Source: Phyto melanocephala (lineage: Eukaryota > Arthropoda > Insecta > Diptera > Rhinophoridae). Taken from it: a stretch of DNA of 64,000 nucleotides. Position 1 is the first letter of the stretch. Every line of letters begins with the position of its first letter. The translations under genes and the position numbers were made by a program. The notes under the pieces are model-generated. The model ran no database searches, was not told the origin of the DNA, and saw nothing but the letters and a program-made list of their open reading frames with translations. Of this stretch, positions 34,204-45,647 are shown one piece after another. Location of the stretch: assembly GCA_941918925.1 (NCBI GenBank), contig OW799233.1, positions 175,615,235 to 175,679,234 on the forward strand. The letters run 5' to 3'.

Positions 34204-36510
34204 ACAAAAGAAAATCATTTAATTAAAATTTAAAGCCTTGCCTTTAAAGCTAAATAGAAAAAACAACTTTAACATCTTATGTTTTTTTGATTAAAAAATG
34301 TCAAATTATAGTATGCGATCACCTTATGAATCAATCTAGGATAATATATTACCCAATAGTGGAGCTTCTAACAACTTAAAAATTATTTATGAATACGTAC
34401 ATGCTCTGCCTGTTATTTCTATAGAATAGTTTTTATTTACTTGTAGCCTGTGACCTGTGGACTGTGCCAAATCAATTGCAAGCTTTCTTGGTGATTTTAT
34501 GTTAAACATATCTGTCATTTTATTAAAGTGTTCAATTATCTTCTGCATTATTTTTTCCAAAATTATGAAAAGTACTGCATTAGACATGCTTTTAGACCAG
34601 AATACTTATATAGAATAAATAAAAATATTATTTTATAAGAATTTTGATAAGTTACGAAAAACATCTATTGGTCTTCTGAGTATATTTTAGGCAGTACTTC
34701 CAATTAAATAAAAAGGTACAAGCATAGTTGTATCCTAAAAATCCTAAACTGAGTTGATTTTATGTGTAATTTTTTCATATTCTTGGGAAAAGGTTTAATT
34801 TTGTTTTTATTTTTAGTTAAAGTTGAATTGCGGTATCTGTAAATGGCTTTCGTTGCAGGAACATAATAACGGAATTCTTTTGACCTTAACTGCACGGCAT
34901 TAATTTGGCACATGTCTTCTTTATTTTCAAATAAAAAAATCACAAGTATCAAAAAAAGGTATTTCACTTTTAAAATTAAAATGTGCACTCTTACTGAGAC
35001 ACCCTTTTGAAATATATAAATACTGTTACCGAAAGCTTAAATAATTTCTTCAAAAAACTATTTGACTTGTCAACTGAGATCTTCTATTGTATATATATTT
35101 CTATGTAAAACCGATTCTTCAAAAATGTTCATAAAATATTTTTAAAGAAAGTTTTGCTTGTAAAATACTTTTAATGAATTTATTATAAATTCCTTGTTAA
35201 GAAGTATTTTTAACAAACCTTTTTTTATAAAATATGTATTCAATTATCTAACTCGTTTAGTGCTCGTAAACGTTGAAATTAATTGCGAAATTAAAATTTA
35301 TCAAAAAGTCACTACATTGGCATTACTGCTTGCAGTATTAATGTTATTTTTTGATTTTCTGTAAGAAAATGTGTGAATGTTTGCTAAACTGAGAATGTGA
35401 GTATAAAACATTAATAAATTTGTATGTATGTATGTATGAATGTATGTAGGTAGAAGAAAGATTGTCTAAAAGTAACATATAAAAACTTTCAACACTACAG
35501 CCCACATAAATACTTACCAAACGAAAGGAGGTAGTAAAGAAACTCAGTTGTAGGGTAGATACTAAAAACTACCCTTTAAACAGTCTGTATACAATATACC
35601 ATTATAATATGTACAAACTTTACGCCCACTCAACCTCCTCTTGAATTTTCTCTTTAAGTACTAATACATTCAAAGTTATTTACACGAAATTTTAAAGGCA
35701 TAACATTATGCCAGCGATTGCAACATGTGTGTATGTATGTATGTACGACTTATAAAAATAACATTACAACATATTATTTCTCGATTCGTTTATTTTCATA
35801 CATTTCGTTTTTGTCATCGTTATAGGCAAAACAATTTAATTGTAAATGACTTAGGATTTAATATGTGTGTATATATTTATTACAAAAACTATGTAATAAT
35901 AAAAGGAAACAGGATGTTAATGTATGTATGTGATGTGAGTATGTGTGTATTTTATGAGCTAAAGTTTTGTATGAATGAGCAATAAAAGTATATATAACAG
36001 CCCAATAATACTTTTAAATAACTTGTATAGACAAGGTTTTTTGTTTGGTCCTGCCACAAATCGTTTATTTTTGTGCAAGTTTAAGTTGTTGTCTGTGTCC
36101 TCTCTCGCTCTCTGTCTCTCTTTCTTACTTCGTTTCCTCACTTGTTTATTTGTCTTTTATTATTATTTGCTTTTAAAGAAAAAGGAAACCATTGCGGAAT
36201 TTCATTAACAACAAAAAATAAAAAGGAAAATGACATTATTATCAATTTTTTTCTTTCAATGAAAGCTACTATTTGTAATGTATGAATGTATGTATGTTCA
36301 TATATGTGTATGTGGAGAAATTCATCACTAAGCGGAATAAATGTGAAATTTTGCTAATTGCCCTTTTAGATTTTATTTGGGATAATTATTTTGTTTCAAA
36401 AGTGATCATAAAATTTTGATTCGAAAGCCTTTACGATCCAAGAATATGATGCCATGAAAATTAAAAACAACAAACAAACAAAAATCATAAAATTAAACAA
36501 AAATTTATTG
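34204..36510. other. Intron sequence, no gene
   Basis: At 34313-34350 'gcgatcaccttatgaatcaa' resembles one end of an E-type MITE. TGTA arrays lie at 35421-35452 and 35733-35748. A CT-rich (GAGA-type) tract runs at 36089-36126. Confidence 0.45.
36089..36126 (+). promoter_or_regulatory. CT/GA-rich tract (GAGA-type motifs)
   Basis: 'tgtgtcctctctcgctctct' followed by 'gtctctctttctt' gives several GAGAG cores on the minus strand, the recognition sequence of GAGA factor. Whether it is bound or functional inside the intron is unknown. Confidence 0.3.
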
Positions 36511-37000
36511 TACAGGGTGTGCGAAAAGTCGTTGGCGTTTAAAAATTGAATAACTGTTTCCTTTGTGTATTTATTTCTTGTTTTTAGTTTTTTTCCGATA
36601 ATATAATTAACACCTGGAAAATAAATAATGGAGAAGGAACCAGAGTAACAGAACTTTAATATTAAAATTAGCGATCAATTATTTTAACGCAAAGAGAATA
36701 TCGTCGACATTTTAGGGTCATAATTTCGTCCTGTGAAGCAATGATTAGTTGCCTAAATCATTGTCAACGCAAACATTGCACAATAGACGACGATTATTTC
36801 ACACTGTGAAAAATCAGCTAGGAATGGCTCGTACGTCTCAACAAAGCATTTTAAATATATATTTACCATTATTCCCATATAGGGTGCAATAATGAAAAAC
36901 CGCCCACCATGGGCATTGTCTAAATTTTGTCGGTAAAATTCAACACTTGACCAAAAATTAAAAATTAATTAATAATTAATTAATTAATAAAAAAGGCAGA
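36511..37000. other. Possible decayed TE, unclassified
   Basis: 'tacagggtgtgcgaaaagtc' at 36512 looks like a mariner-type terminus, and the next 350 bp are less AT-rich. No matching right end or domain was found. Confidence 0.3.
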
Positions 37001-38140
37001 AACAAGTAAGAGCACTAGATTAGGCTGTGCCGAATTTTTGATACCCACCAACAATTTTGTGTACTTTTTTGGCGCAAAATTTATTGTTTTGTTATTAACT
37101 GTGATCGCTTTGGAATAATCTCTTTATACTAAAATATGCATCACTTTCTTTGTCTTACAATGAAAGTGGGCGTTAAATTTGGTGTGTCAATATAGTTTCT
37201 GCTAATAAATAAAACTGAGATATTTCAATATAGTCCTTTATTTTTTCAAAAACTTTGTCCATGGAGAAATTATATGAAATTAAGATAAAGCGTTATATGG
37301 GAGGTGGACGTTAAAGAAGGGGTGTCACCTACATTTTCGGGCACAACAGTGACATTGACTAGAAAGCTATAAGTACGAAATTTCACCATCATACCTCTCA
37401 TTTTGTTGGTTTTATGAGCTTTTAAATTTCATTAACAGCAGACAACGTGAATGGTGGGCGTAAAAGTAGGTTTGTCAATGTAATTTTTACTAATAAATCC
37501 AACTTAGATAATTCAACATAGTCCTTTTGAGATAAAAGTTTATATGGGAGGTGGGCGTGTCACATTTTTTTTTTTCGTTAGTATAAAGCCTTTCAAAATA
37601 ATACATCTAATTTTGTCAGTTCTATTACGTTTTTAATTTTAAATATACCGACAAATACACTATGCGGTATAAATTTTCGTACATTTTGATCTAAAACTTC
37701 TTTCCTAAGTCATAGATTTAAGCAATTTTCGGGAAAAAATATTTTACTCAGAAAATATACATTCAAATTTTCATGGCTTTACGTTAATGCGTTTAGACAC
37801 TATTAAATGTTGGAAGTACACAGTTTTTTTGACCTACTCTTGCAATACGAGTTATAACTCGCTTCCTAATTTTCCGATTTATCCCATTTTCAATACCAAA
37901 CAAACCTTTTGTATAAGAAATATTCTGCCCTAACTTGAGCCCCCTAACTTTTTCGGTTCGACATCTATCGAGCTTCCAACAGACGGACAGTTGGATGGAC
38001 ATAGCTAGATCGTCATAAATTTAAGTCCCGATTCAAAATATATGTATATACTTTATGGGGTCTAAAATAGATATTTCGATTTGTTACAAACGGAATAACA
38101 AAATGAATATACCCCCACCATTTTTTTGGTGACGGGTATA
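37001..38140 (+). repeat. Repeat B copy 1, full length
   Basis: Starts AACAAGTAAGAGCACTAGAT, 'gctgtgccgaatttttgat', 'acccaccaacaattttgtg', and ends 'aatatacccccacca....ggtgacgggtata', giving a terminal hairpin. Inside are alternating modules with a 'gtgggcgttaaa...gtgtca' core at 37147, 37303, 37453 and 37549, that is, two AB repeat units. 'acggacagttggatgg' matches the minisatellite position of family A. Confidence 0.85.
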
Positions 38141-38843
38141 AAAAGGGTTTTTAAACAGGCACACTACAAAAGTAGACCGATAGGGACAGCAAACGACGCC
38201 ATATTTTTTGCCGCTCTTTTGACATTTCTCTTCAGTAAGGTTTGCCATTTCATGATGGAAAGATATACGAGCCAACAACGAGTCGAAATTATTAAAATTT
38301 ACTACCAAAATTCAGAGTCAGTGGCCTCAACGTTAAGAGAGCTACGTCCAATTTATGATCATTTCTCATTTCTGTCTGAATGGCTTCGTCAATAAGCAAA
38401 ATATGCGTTATTGGTCCCGAAAAAATTACGGTTTGGTGCGGTTAATAGGCCGGCGGCGTCATTGGGCCGTACTTCTGGGCATCGCTACCGTTGAATGATA
38501 ACAGAATATTTTTGGCCCCAATTGGATGATATGGACTTGGAGGACATGTGGTTCCAACAGGACGGCGCCACACAGCGAATGTCACAATCAATTTATTGGA
38601 AACCAAGTTTGGAGAACGTGTTATTTTACGAAATGGTTCAGTTGATTGGCCGCCTCGGTCGTGCGATTTGACGCCGTTAGACTATTTTTTGTGGGGCTAC
38701 GTCAAGTTTATGGTCTGGACTTCTGCCCGTGGTGGCCATGCAAAAGAAATCGAGTTCCATACATAATGCCATCGAACGTACTTTCACAGGAATAAAGAAT
38801 TTCAAAAAAAACGTTTGTAGCGCTCTTATTGAAAAACCCTTTA
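38141..38843 (+). mobile_element. Mariner-like element P2 (DUF4817-type), at the end of B1
   Basis: About 700 bp with ends AAAGGGTTTTT... and ...AAAAACCCTTT in TATA contexts, abutting the last TATA of repeat B1. The frame at 38254-38365 reads MERYTSQQRVEIIKIYYQNS and ESVASTLRELRPIY, the DUF4817 helix-turn-helix N-terminus. After a large deletion come GHVVPTGRRH / 'WFQQDGAT' (about 38548-38570) and 'DWPPRSCDLTPLDYFLWGYVK' split over frames, ending near 38760. The catalytic middle part is missing and the frame is broken at several points. Confidence 0.85.
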
Positions 38844-40439
38844 TATGTAGAGAAAATATTTTGCTTAACGCGCAAAACTTCAAAATCAAAGTATGTTGTA
38901 AAATTTTAAATTTAGGGATAGTTTTGCATAAACGATTTTCTATTTAAGGGTATAAGAAGTGTCAATACGATTTGATAAACACTTGTAATACAAAATAACT
39001 GTGTTAACTATCATTAAGTTGTCTGAACCGTCATTAAACAGGGGGAGAGGGGTAGATAGAGAACCTTGTGTCCTTTTTGTTGGGTCATTTTTTATTCTTA
39101 TTATTGCTACTATCGTCTTAGCTGTGTGTCTTGTTATCTGGCTTAATTTGAAGGGATTATGGTAGCAAAATTGAATTTTTATGGCGTATAACGTTGTTGA
39201 GGTCCTTCTGATTTATAGCAATATTTGTATAAATGAAGTACATAAGTACATTTGAATATTTGCTGTGCATTTGTGTTGAGGTTTTCCCTTTTTCTTCTTT
39301 TGTCATTGTTAAAACATTTTCTTGTTGTATTTTTTTTTTTTTTTTTTTTGTTTTTTGAAATTGAACAACACTTACGGAAAGTTAAAAGAAAATCAAATGT
39401 ATGTATATAGCTGGTAATAAAAATGTTCCATAAAGATAAAATCATTTATTAAAATAGCAATACATAAATATGTATGTCTATGGATGTATGCAGAGATGGC
39501 ACTCTGGACGAATCGTTTAGCAAAATTTGCTTTTATTTAATAGATAAAATTGTAATTTGGCCCGTTTGGAGTTTGGCTAACTATATGCATACATACAAGT
39601 ATATTATCAAACATATATTCATATATTCCCTATTTATTAATTTATTTATATATGTAGATAAATAAGGCAGAGAAAAAAAAGCACATAATATGAGTTTCCA
39701 AGTTAATGTTGTCATTTACAAATGAATATAAAGGACCAAAAATGCCAGCTGATTATTTATTATATTATGGAAATTTTAGGAGTGTTTAAGCAATTTTGTG
39801 GCGCATAATCAGTGTAATAATATTTTGCTGATAAAGTGAAATTTATATGCCCGAAAATTAATAAATCATTTGAATAATAGTCTTTCAGATTTTGTACACT
39901 TTATTAAAAGTTCAATTGGACATCTGTCAATTACATTTGTTAAGGATACAAATGATATTGTTACATTTCTTTCTTTTTTTTTTATGTGAGCTTGTATTAA
40001 TGGAGTTTAATAAAATTAAATGCTTATCATAAATATAATAAATTTTATACTTAAAGTTGATAAATAATAAATAAATGACATATTTATCAAATAAATCTTT
40101 CGTAGAAACAAAACGACAATCATTTAGTTTTGTTGTTGCTTAAAAAACAAGAGACAATTTTTTTAATCGAACAGCTTTTTCTTAAAAATAAAACTTCACC
40201 TGATTTCTTTTTTTTTTTTTTTGTACTCACAAATTTTTTTATTAGTGACTAGAAATAAAAAATCGTCAGGTGACAACAAATAAGACTTGCGAAAGATTTA
40301 TTAAAAATAATACTGCAATTAGAAATGTTTAAATAATTTTTTTTTTCATCAATACTTCTTATTTCTTAACGAAATTTACTTAGTGCACATATTTGTAATC
40401 AAAAATTTCCAACATTGAAATTAAGTTGAAACGAAACAA
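38844..40439. other. AT-rich intron sequence, no feature
   Basis: Poly-T tract at 39331-39349 and TATG runs. No gene or element recognised. Confidence 0.45.
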
Positions 40440-40544
40440 TTAAAAGTACTATATACGGCTTTGACGAATCTGATAATACGCTAATAACACCATTATGTAT
40501 AGAGGTATAATGGCCTCATCGGAGTTTATCCAGATTTTAAATTT
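40440..40544 (+). repeat. Repeat C 5'-end fragment
   Basis: 'aaaagtactatatacggctt', 'gacgaatctgataatacgc' and 'ggtataatggcc' follow the 5' part of the C copy at 32734. It stops where MITE D sequence begins. Confidence 0.6.
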
Positions 40545-40607
40545 AATGAAAAACTCAGTTTGGTAAAAAATACAGTTAGGGCTTTTCTACTTGGGACTAT
40601 CGATATA
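40545..40607. mobile_element. MITE D half element
   Basis: Only the right end is present: 'cagttagggcttttctac', 'ttgggactatcgatata', matching 23080-23116 and 60860-60895. Confidence 0.6.
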
Positions 40608-40893
40608 TAAGCTTGTCATTCCGTTTGTAATTTCTATAGTATTTATTTGCGACCCCATAAACAGCGTTGCCATTTTGGTGCTTTTTGTGTATTTTTTAGT
40701 GCTTTTTAGAAGTAGTTACCCGAGCATTTTTGAAAATTACCCGTTTTTGAAAAACGGGTATTTATGGTGCTTGTCAACTTTTCTTACAGTGCTTTTAGTG
40801 CTTTTAGTGCTTTTTTGTACAACCATGAACAAGAATAAGATTTAAAGGCAATAAGTCCCAGCAATAGCTTTTCATTACAGACTGAGCTATTTT

Positions 40894-41685
40894 TATACCC
40901 TTCACCTGTGGTGCACAAGGGTATATATAGCTTTGTCATTCCGTTTGTAATTTCTACAATTTTCATTTCCGACCCCATAAAGTATATATTTTCTGAAAGC
41001 TTATGAATAGAGGAGTCGATTAAGCCCTGACCGTCTGTCCGTCTATCCGTCTGTCCGTCTGTCCGTCTGCCCGTCTGCCCGTCTGTCCGTGTGTTGGTTG
41101 AAATCAACTTTTAGAAGCAACTATATGTTCCTCAGATCTGTATATGGTATCAATCTCTTGGAAATATCCAGGAATGAATCGCTATTGAAATTCAGCACAA
41201 TCGCCCCATAACTTTCTGAGATATGAGCAAAAAACCACGACCACCTCGTGTTTTTTCACAATTACAACAACAACATACATACATAGATACATGTAAAAAA
41301 CATACCAAACAAAAAAAATTACAAAAAAAAAAAAATATTAAAAATAAGAAAAAAATAATAAAAAAAACTACAAAAAAAAAATTTAAAAAAAATTTTAAAA
41401 AAAATTTAAAAAAATTTTTTAAAAATTTTTCTAAAAAAATTTTTTAAAAAAATTTTAAAAAAATATAAAAAAAAAATTAATAAAATATAAATAATATATT
41501 AAATAAAATAAAATAAATTTTTTTTGGCTCAGCTGGGATTCGATGCCACATTTATTCTAACGTGTACGTATGCACGTATTTTATATGGGATGAATGGTGA
41601 TACAAACAATTGTTATTGCATGACTACACGTTGTGAAGGGTATATAAGATTCGGCACGGCCGAATATAGCACTGTTACTTGTTTT
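40894..41685 (-). repeat. Repeat A copy 6, full length, inside the hAT element
   Basis: Reverse copy from 'atacccttcacctgtggtg' through 'ccccataaagtatatattt', seven or so CCGTCTGT units, 'gatatgagcaaaaaacc', an A/T core and the GC hairpin to 'gttacttgtttt'. It agrees closely with A2 over the whole length and differs mainly in minisatellite unit number. Confidence 0.85.
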
Positions 41686-41754
41686 TTACCAATTGAGCCT
41701 AAGGAAAATCAAAAAGCCCAAACGAGTTTATGTTTATATACAGCAGTACACACA

Positions 41755-41975
41755 TATCTTTCTTGCATTGATCATTTGTCTGATATTTGTACCAACACTT
41801 TTTCAGATAGTTAAACTATACAATTGAAGTTGCACAGAACAAAGTGCTCCAACATTAGAACAAATATTATAGCTCCATTTTTATAGAAAATATTATCAAT
41901 GACATTAAAGGCGTTCCTTTCATTCTAATTTTAGATGAAGGAACTGACATATCGATTGAAAAATTGCTTTTATAT
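41755..41975 (+). pseudogene. hAT transposase fragment
   Basis: At 41770-41811 the frame reads DHLSDICTNTFSDS. After a shift come KLHRTKCSNI and TNIIAPF. At 41889-41965 the frame reads NIINDIKGVPFILILDEGTD and ISIEKL. The last block is the first catalytic aspartate region of hAT transposases (usually 'f(s/i)l..DeSTDis...l'). Here Gly replaces the usual Ser of DEST. Frames are broken and the C-terminal dimerisation domain is missing. Confidence 0.75.
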
Positions 41976-42420
41976 ATTTATATTAATATGTATATGCTTG
42001 TATTTTTAATTATTACTTGTTTTTGAATTATAAATTGGTTTTAAATAAAAGTTTAATAAAATGTTATTAAATTAACTATTTTCTCCTTACAAATTGTTTT
42101 TTATGGTTGGTGCTTTTTGCTCTTTTTTTCTTTTATTTTTACCCTTTTTTACCCGTTTTGAAGCAGTAGGCGGTGCTTTTGCCTTTTCAAGAGTTGTCAA
42201 CACTGCCCATAAAGTATATATATCCTAAAACCTTATAGATAGAAAAGTCAATTTAGCTGTGTTTGTTTGTTCGTCTGTGTTGAAATCAGCTTTATTTCAC
42301 GGACTTGTAGAATTTGGTATTGAAAATCAGCAATTTCGACCCATTAGCGGCTGAGGTATATTCTAAAAATCACCTATACCTTGTTCATTTATTGAAATTG
42401 CAATAACAAAATTGTATTTA

Positions 42421-43187
42421 AACAAGTAAGTGCACTATATTTGGCTGTGCCGATTTTACGATGCCCACCACCAATTCGATGTACTTTTATAGCACAGAAT
42501 TTAATATTTTGTTTTTAACAGTAATCGCTATGGAATTATCTCTTTAAACTCAAATATTTATCACTTTCTTTGTATAACTGCGATATGCTAGTATAATGTT
42601 TTCTTAAATTTAGTCTTTTAATGAAAGTGGGCGTTAAAGTAGGCGTGTTAATATAGTTTTTGCTAATATATACAACTTAGGTATTTCAAAATTTGTATTC
42701 ATAGAGAAATTATATGAATTTAAGATAAATCGTTATATGGGAGGTAGGCGTTAAAGTGGGCATGTCACCTTCATTTTGGCATAACAATGGCATTGACTAG
42801 AAAGCAATAAATACGAAATTTCATAATCATAACTTTAATTTTGTCGGTTTTATGGGCTTTTAAATTTCATTAACAGTAGATTATGTGATAAGTAGGCGTT
42901 ATAGTAGGCGTGTTGAACTCAACTCAGATATTTCAATACAGAGTCATTTACTCTTACAAAATCTTTATTTATAGAGAAATTATATGAATTTGTGATAAAG
43001 CGTTGTATGGGAGTGGGCGTACAAATAGGCGTATCACATTTATTTTCCGTTGGAACAAAGACTTTGACCAAAAAGCAGTCTTTGCAAAATTCCAGAATCA
43101 TACATCTTGTCAGTTTTATTACGTTTTAAATTTTGAATATACCGAAAAATACACTGCGCGGTATAAATTTTCGTACATTTTTATCAT
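42421..43187 (+). repeat. Repeat B copy 2, 3'-truncated
   Basis: Starts AACAAGTAAGTGCACTATAT and 'ggctgtgccgatttt'. Modules with a 'gtgggcgtt/gtaggcgt...' core lie at about 42628, 42740, 42893 and 43013 (two AB units). It ends at 'ggtataaattttcgtacatt', corresponding to about 37690 of copy 1. Confidence 0.8.
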
Positions 43188-43262
43188 CATTAATTTTTGT
43201 CTGTAATATATGTACACATTTTAATAATTAATTTATACTGAGGTTTATTTATAAATTCCGCT

Positions 43263-43400
43263 CAAGGCATATTTATTCATTAAGAAAACTTGATTCGTCA
43301 GCTAAACTTGTTATGAACTCTAGCTGTCAAACTTCATAGTTAAAGAAAAAAATCTCTTTCTTTTATTTTGCTTCTTTCAAAAGTCATAAATGTAAACAAA
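43263..43400. mobile_element. MITE E fragment
   Basis: 'caaggcatatttattcatta' matches the left terminal repeat of the element at 58643; the far end is not identifiable. Confidence 0.4.
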
Positions 43401-45647
43401 ATTATCTTGGTTTCGCTATGATTTTTTTATTATTGTTTTTTTCTTGAAATAGTAAATGGGACCTCGTAAATCAATATCACACCTTTTTAAAACAAAAACA
43501 TTTTTTAAATCTATATATGAATGTATGTATGTATGTATGTAGAGTAACGTGACCGACTGACTGATTTATAATCGCACAACCAAAACGCAAAAAGCTAGAG
43601 ACATTTTAGATCCATTATACTGATTTATAGATCCATTAAGAAGTGATTTTTCGAAACTGGAAATTTAAGGGGCTAAAAATGGGTAAAATCGGTAACCTCA
43701 TATCAGATAAACTTGAAAAGGTATTGCAATCTACTCAAAAAACAATCTGACTGGTATCTGGTCTTTTTTTATAATTTACAATCACTTAGCGGAAAAACGG
43801 GAAAAAACTGTAAATGGGTGCTTTTTTGGTACCCTATGTAACTTGTAAACACATATGTATATCTAGAAAAACTACTCTCGCCTAACAAATATTTAGATGA
43901 CATTCTTTGGAAGCTTTACACGGGACAAACTAAGTACCAAAGACGAGAATATATGTATAACCGCTAATTACGGACCCGAATGAAATAAAGTTTGTAACAA
44001 GTATTTTACCAGACAAAAAAATATTTATAATTTAGTAAAACTTGAAACACGTTCATAACAGAGTAGAAAGGGGAAAATTATGGGAAAACAGTTCGGTACT
44101 TTTTAGAACATATATTAATTTTTATGCAAAAAAGATAAGATTTATCGACTTCAAATCCAGTCTATTAAAATATTTTTTCGTTAAATAGATATTTATATAT
44201 TTTAAACATAAAAGTTGTACATTGGTATGGAAAATCATAAAAGGTACTTTTTCATGGTACTTTTCATATATTCTAAGTTTACGAAGCTAGAATTTTTAAT
44301 TCAGAGATTATTGATCCGAGGTGAGATTGAAAATGTTTAATATACTTAAAACGTACTTTTTAACATTCTAGTGGTACTTTTTGTATGCTCTACGTTTATG
44401 AGGCCAGATTTTTGAAAGTCACGACTATTGATCCGAGTTGAGGCTGAAAGTGTTATGGGCACCCTAAAAAGTACTTTTTCGCATTTCTGTGGTACTTTTT
44501 GTAATTTCTACGTTTGTCAGGCTAGAATTTTAAAATTAAGGACTATTTGTTCAAGTTGTGTATAAAAATGATAGAGACTACACAAAAACTTTCGCAGGTT
44601 GAGACTCACAGCGAAAAAGTTACTTTTTCTGGGACTTTTTTGTATTTTTTATATTTAAAGAATTCTGAATTAACAAACTGACTTATTTTTATAGTAATTT
44701 TTGTATTTTATGAATTTGTGAACCAAAAATGTTGAAACTTAGGAGCATTGACCTTGGCTGAAATAGAAGACATGTATGTCCCTGATATGTCCTTACAATA
44801 CTTCTTATTTTTCTAAATAAATTTAATCAGAGAAACAAGTTTTCACAAATAAAACGTAAAATAATTTAGTAATTTAAAAAAAGAACTTGAGTTTTAAATA
44901 AATAGTAAGAACTGCGCTAGCAAAGTGGCAGATATTTTGCTAGTTAAGAATAAACTACCTTTTTTAACTAATTTTTTTTATTGCAGTCCTGCTCCGTTTA
45001 TTTTGTATAACGATTATTTCAATATAATTTTCTTTTATTTGAAATCGCACTTAGTTTGAGCCCAAGCCTAAGTAGGTTACTGCGTTTAATTTATTGTAAA
45101 TAACAAAAAATGTGTATAAACATAAACAAAGTGTGACAAAAAAAAAATAATAACAGCTGATAGAATGCGGTCACCTTGATTTTAGAGTTTTTTTTCGCTC
45201 TTTTCGTTTTTAATACAAACAAACGTAAGCATGTACTTAATGTACATATGTACATACATATGTGTGTGTGTGAACATACATATATGTGTATTCATAAAAT
45301 ATTACTTCATTTCCAATTCAATTATTATTATTATTATTTATTTATTTTTTTTTTTTTGGTTTAATCTTCTTAATATCTACTTTGTGTAAAAGCCAAAAGT
45401 CCTTATCGCACGCACTTAAACTGAAATAGTTTTATATGTATGTATGTATGTATGTATACCAAAATATAAACTTATGCATGTATGTATGTGTGTGTATTTA
45501 AGCATATGTACATACATACATATGTGCTTTCTTTTCATTGTGTCTCTTTTTGGCTTTTCCACTTTAATTATTCAATAAATTGTGTAATTGAAAATAAAAA
45601 CCAACAAACGAAAAAAAAATACAAAAGGAAACAATTTGTATACTTAC
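43401..45647. other. Intron sequence next to the SIFaR donor
   Basis: TGTA arrays at 43524-43542, 45437-45460 and 45478-45490, and an ATT tract at 45325-45340. At 45150-45175 'cagctgatagaatgcggtca' resembles an E-type MITE end. No exon found. Confidence 0.45.

Larger units (their letters stand above)
40662..42205 (+). mobile_element. hAT element with exact 8-bp duplication, carrying nested repeat A6
   Basis: Ends CAGCGTTGCCA and TGTCAACACTG are imperfect inverted repeats. CCCATAAA is duplicated at 40654-40661 and 42206-42213. CA...TG ends with an 8-bp duplication are diagnostic of hAT. Decayed transposase remains at about 41755-41975. Without A6 the element is about 750 bp. Confidence 0.9.
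40608..42400 (-). repeat. Repeat A/C superfamily fragment split by a hAT element
   Basis: 40608-40661 reads 'gcttgtcattccgtttgtaa' ... 'gcgaccccataaa'. It resumes at 42206 with 'cccataaagtatatata', 'aaaaccttatagatag' and 'gttgaaatcagcttt' to about 42400. Removing the hAT element plus one duplication restores the usual 'ccccataaagtatata'. Confidence 0.8.
90..45647 (-). other. SIFaR: SIFaR intron of 45,558 bp (phase 1)
   Basis: The minus-strand donor is C|GTAAGTA (intron starts at 45647) and the acceptor is a T/C-rich stretch ending TATAG (AG at 91-90). The intron falls after the first base of a Pro codon, between TM2 and TM3. No other coding exon is seen between the two sites. The interval is filled with AT-rich sequence and the dispersed repeats listed below. 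Most of them are A, B or C family copies or MITEs, in both orientations. Confidence 0.9.

Noticed and set aside
41223..41447. Lysine/Asn/Phe-rich 74-codon frame
   Set aside because: It is the A/T core of repeat A6.
45568..45647. Continuation of the SIFaR reading frame past 45648
   Set aside because: The sequence after the GTAAGTA donor loses GPCR similarity and stops after 26 codons; it is intron.
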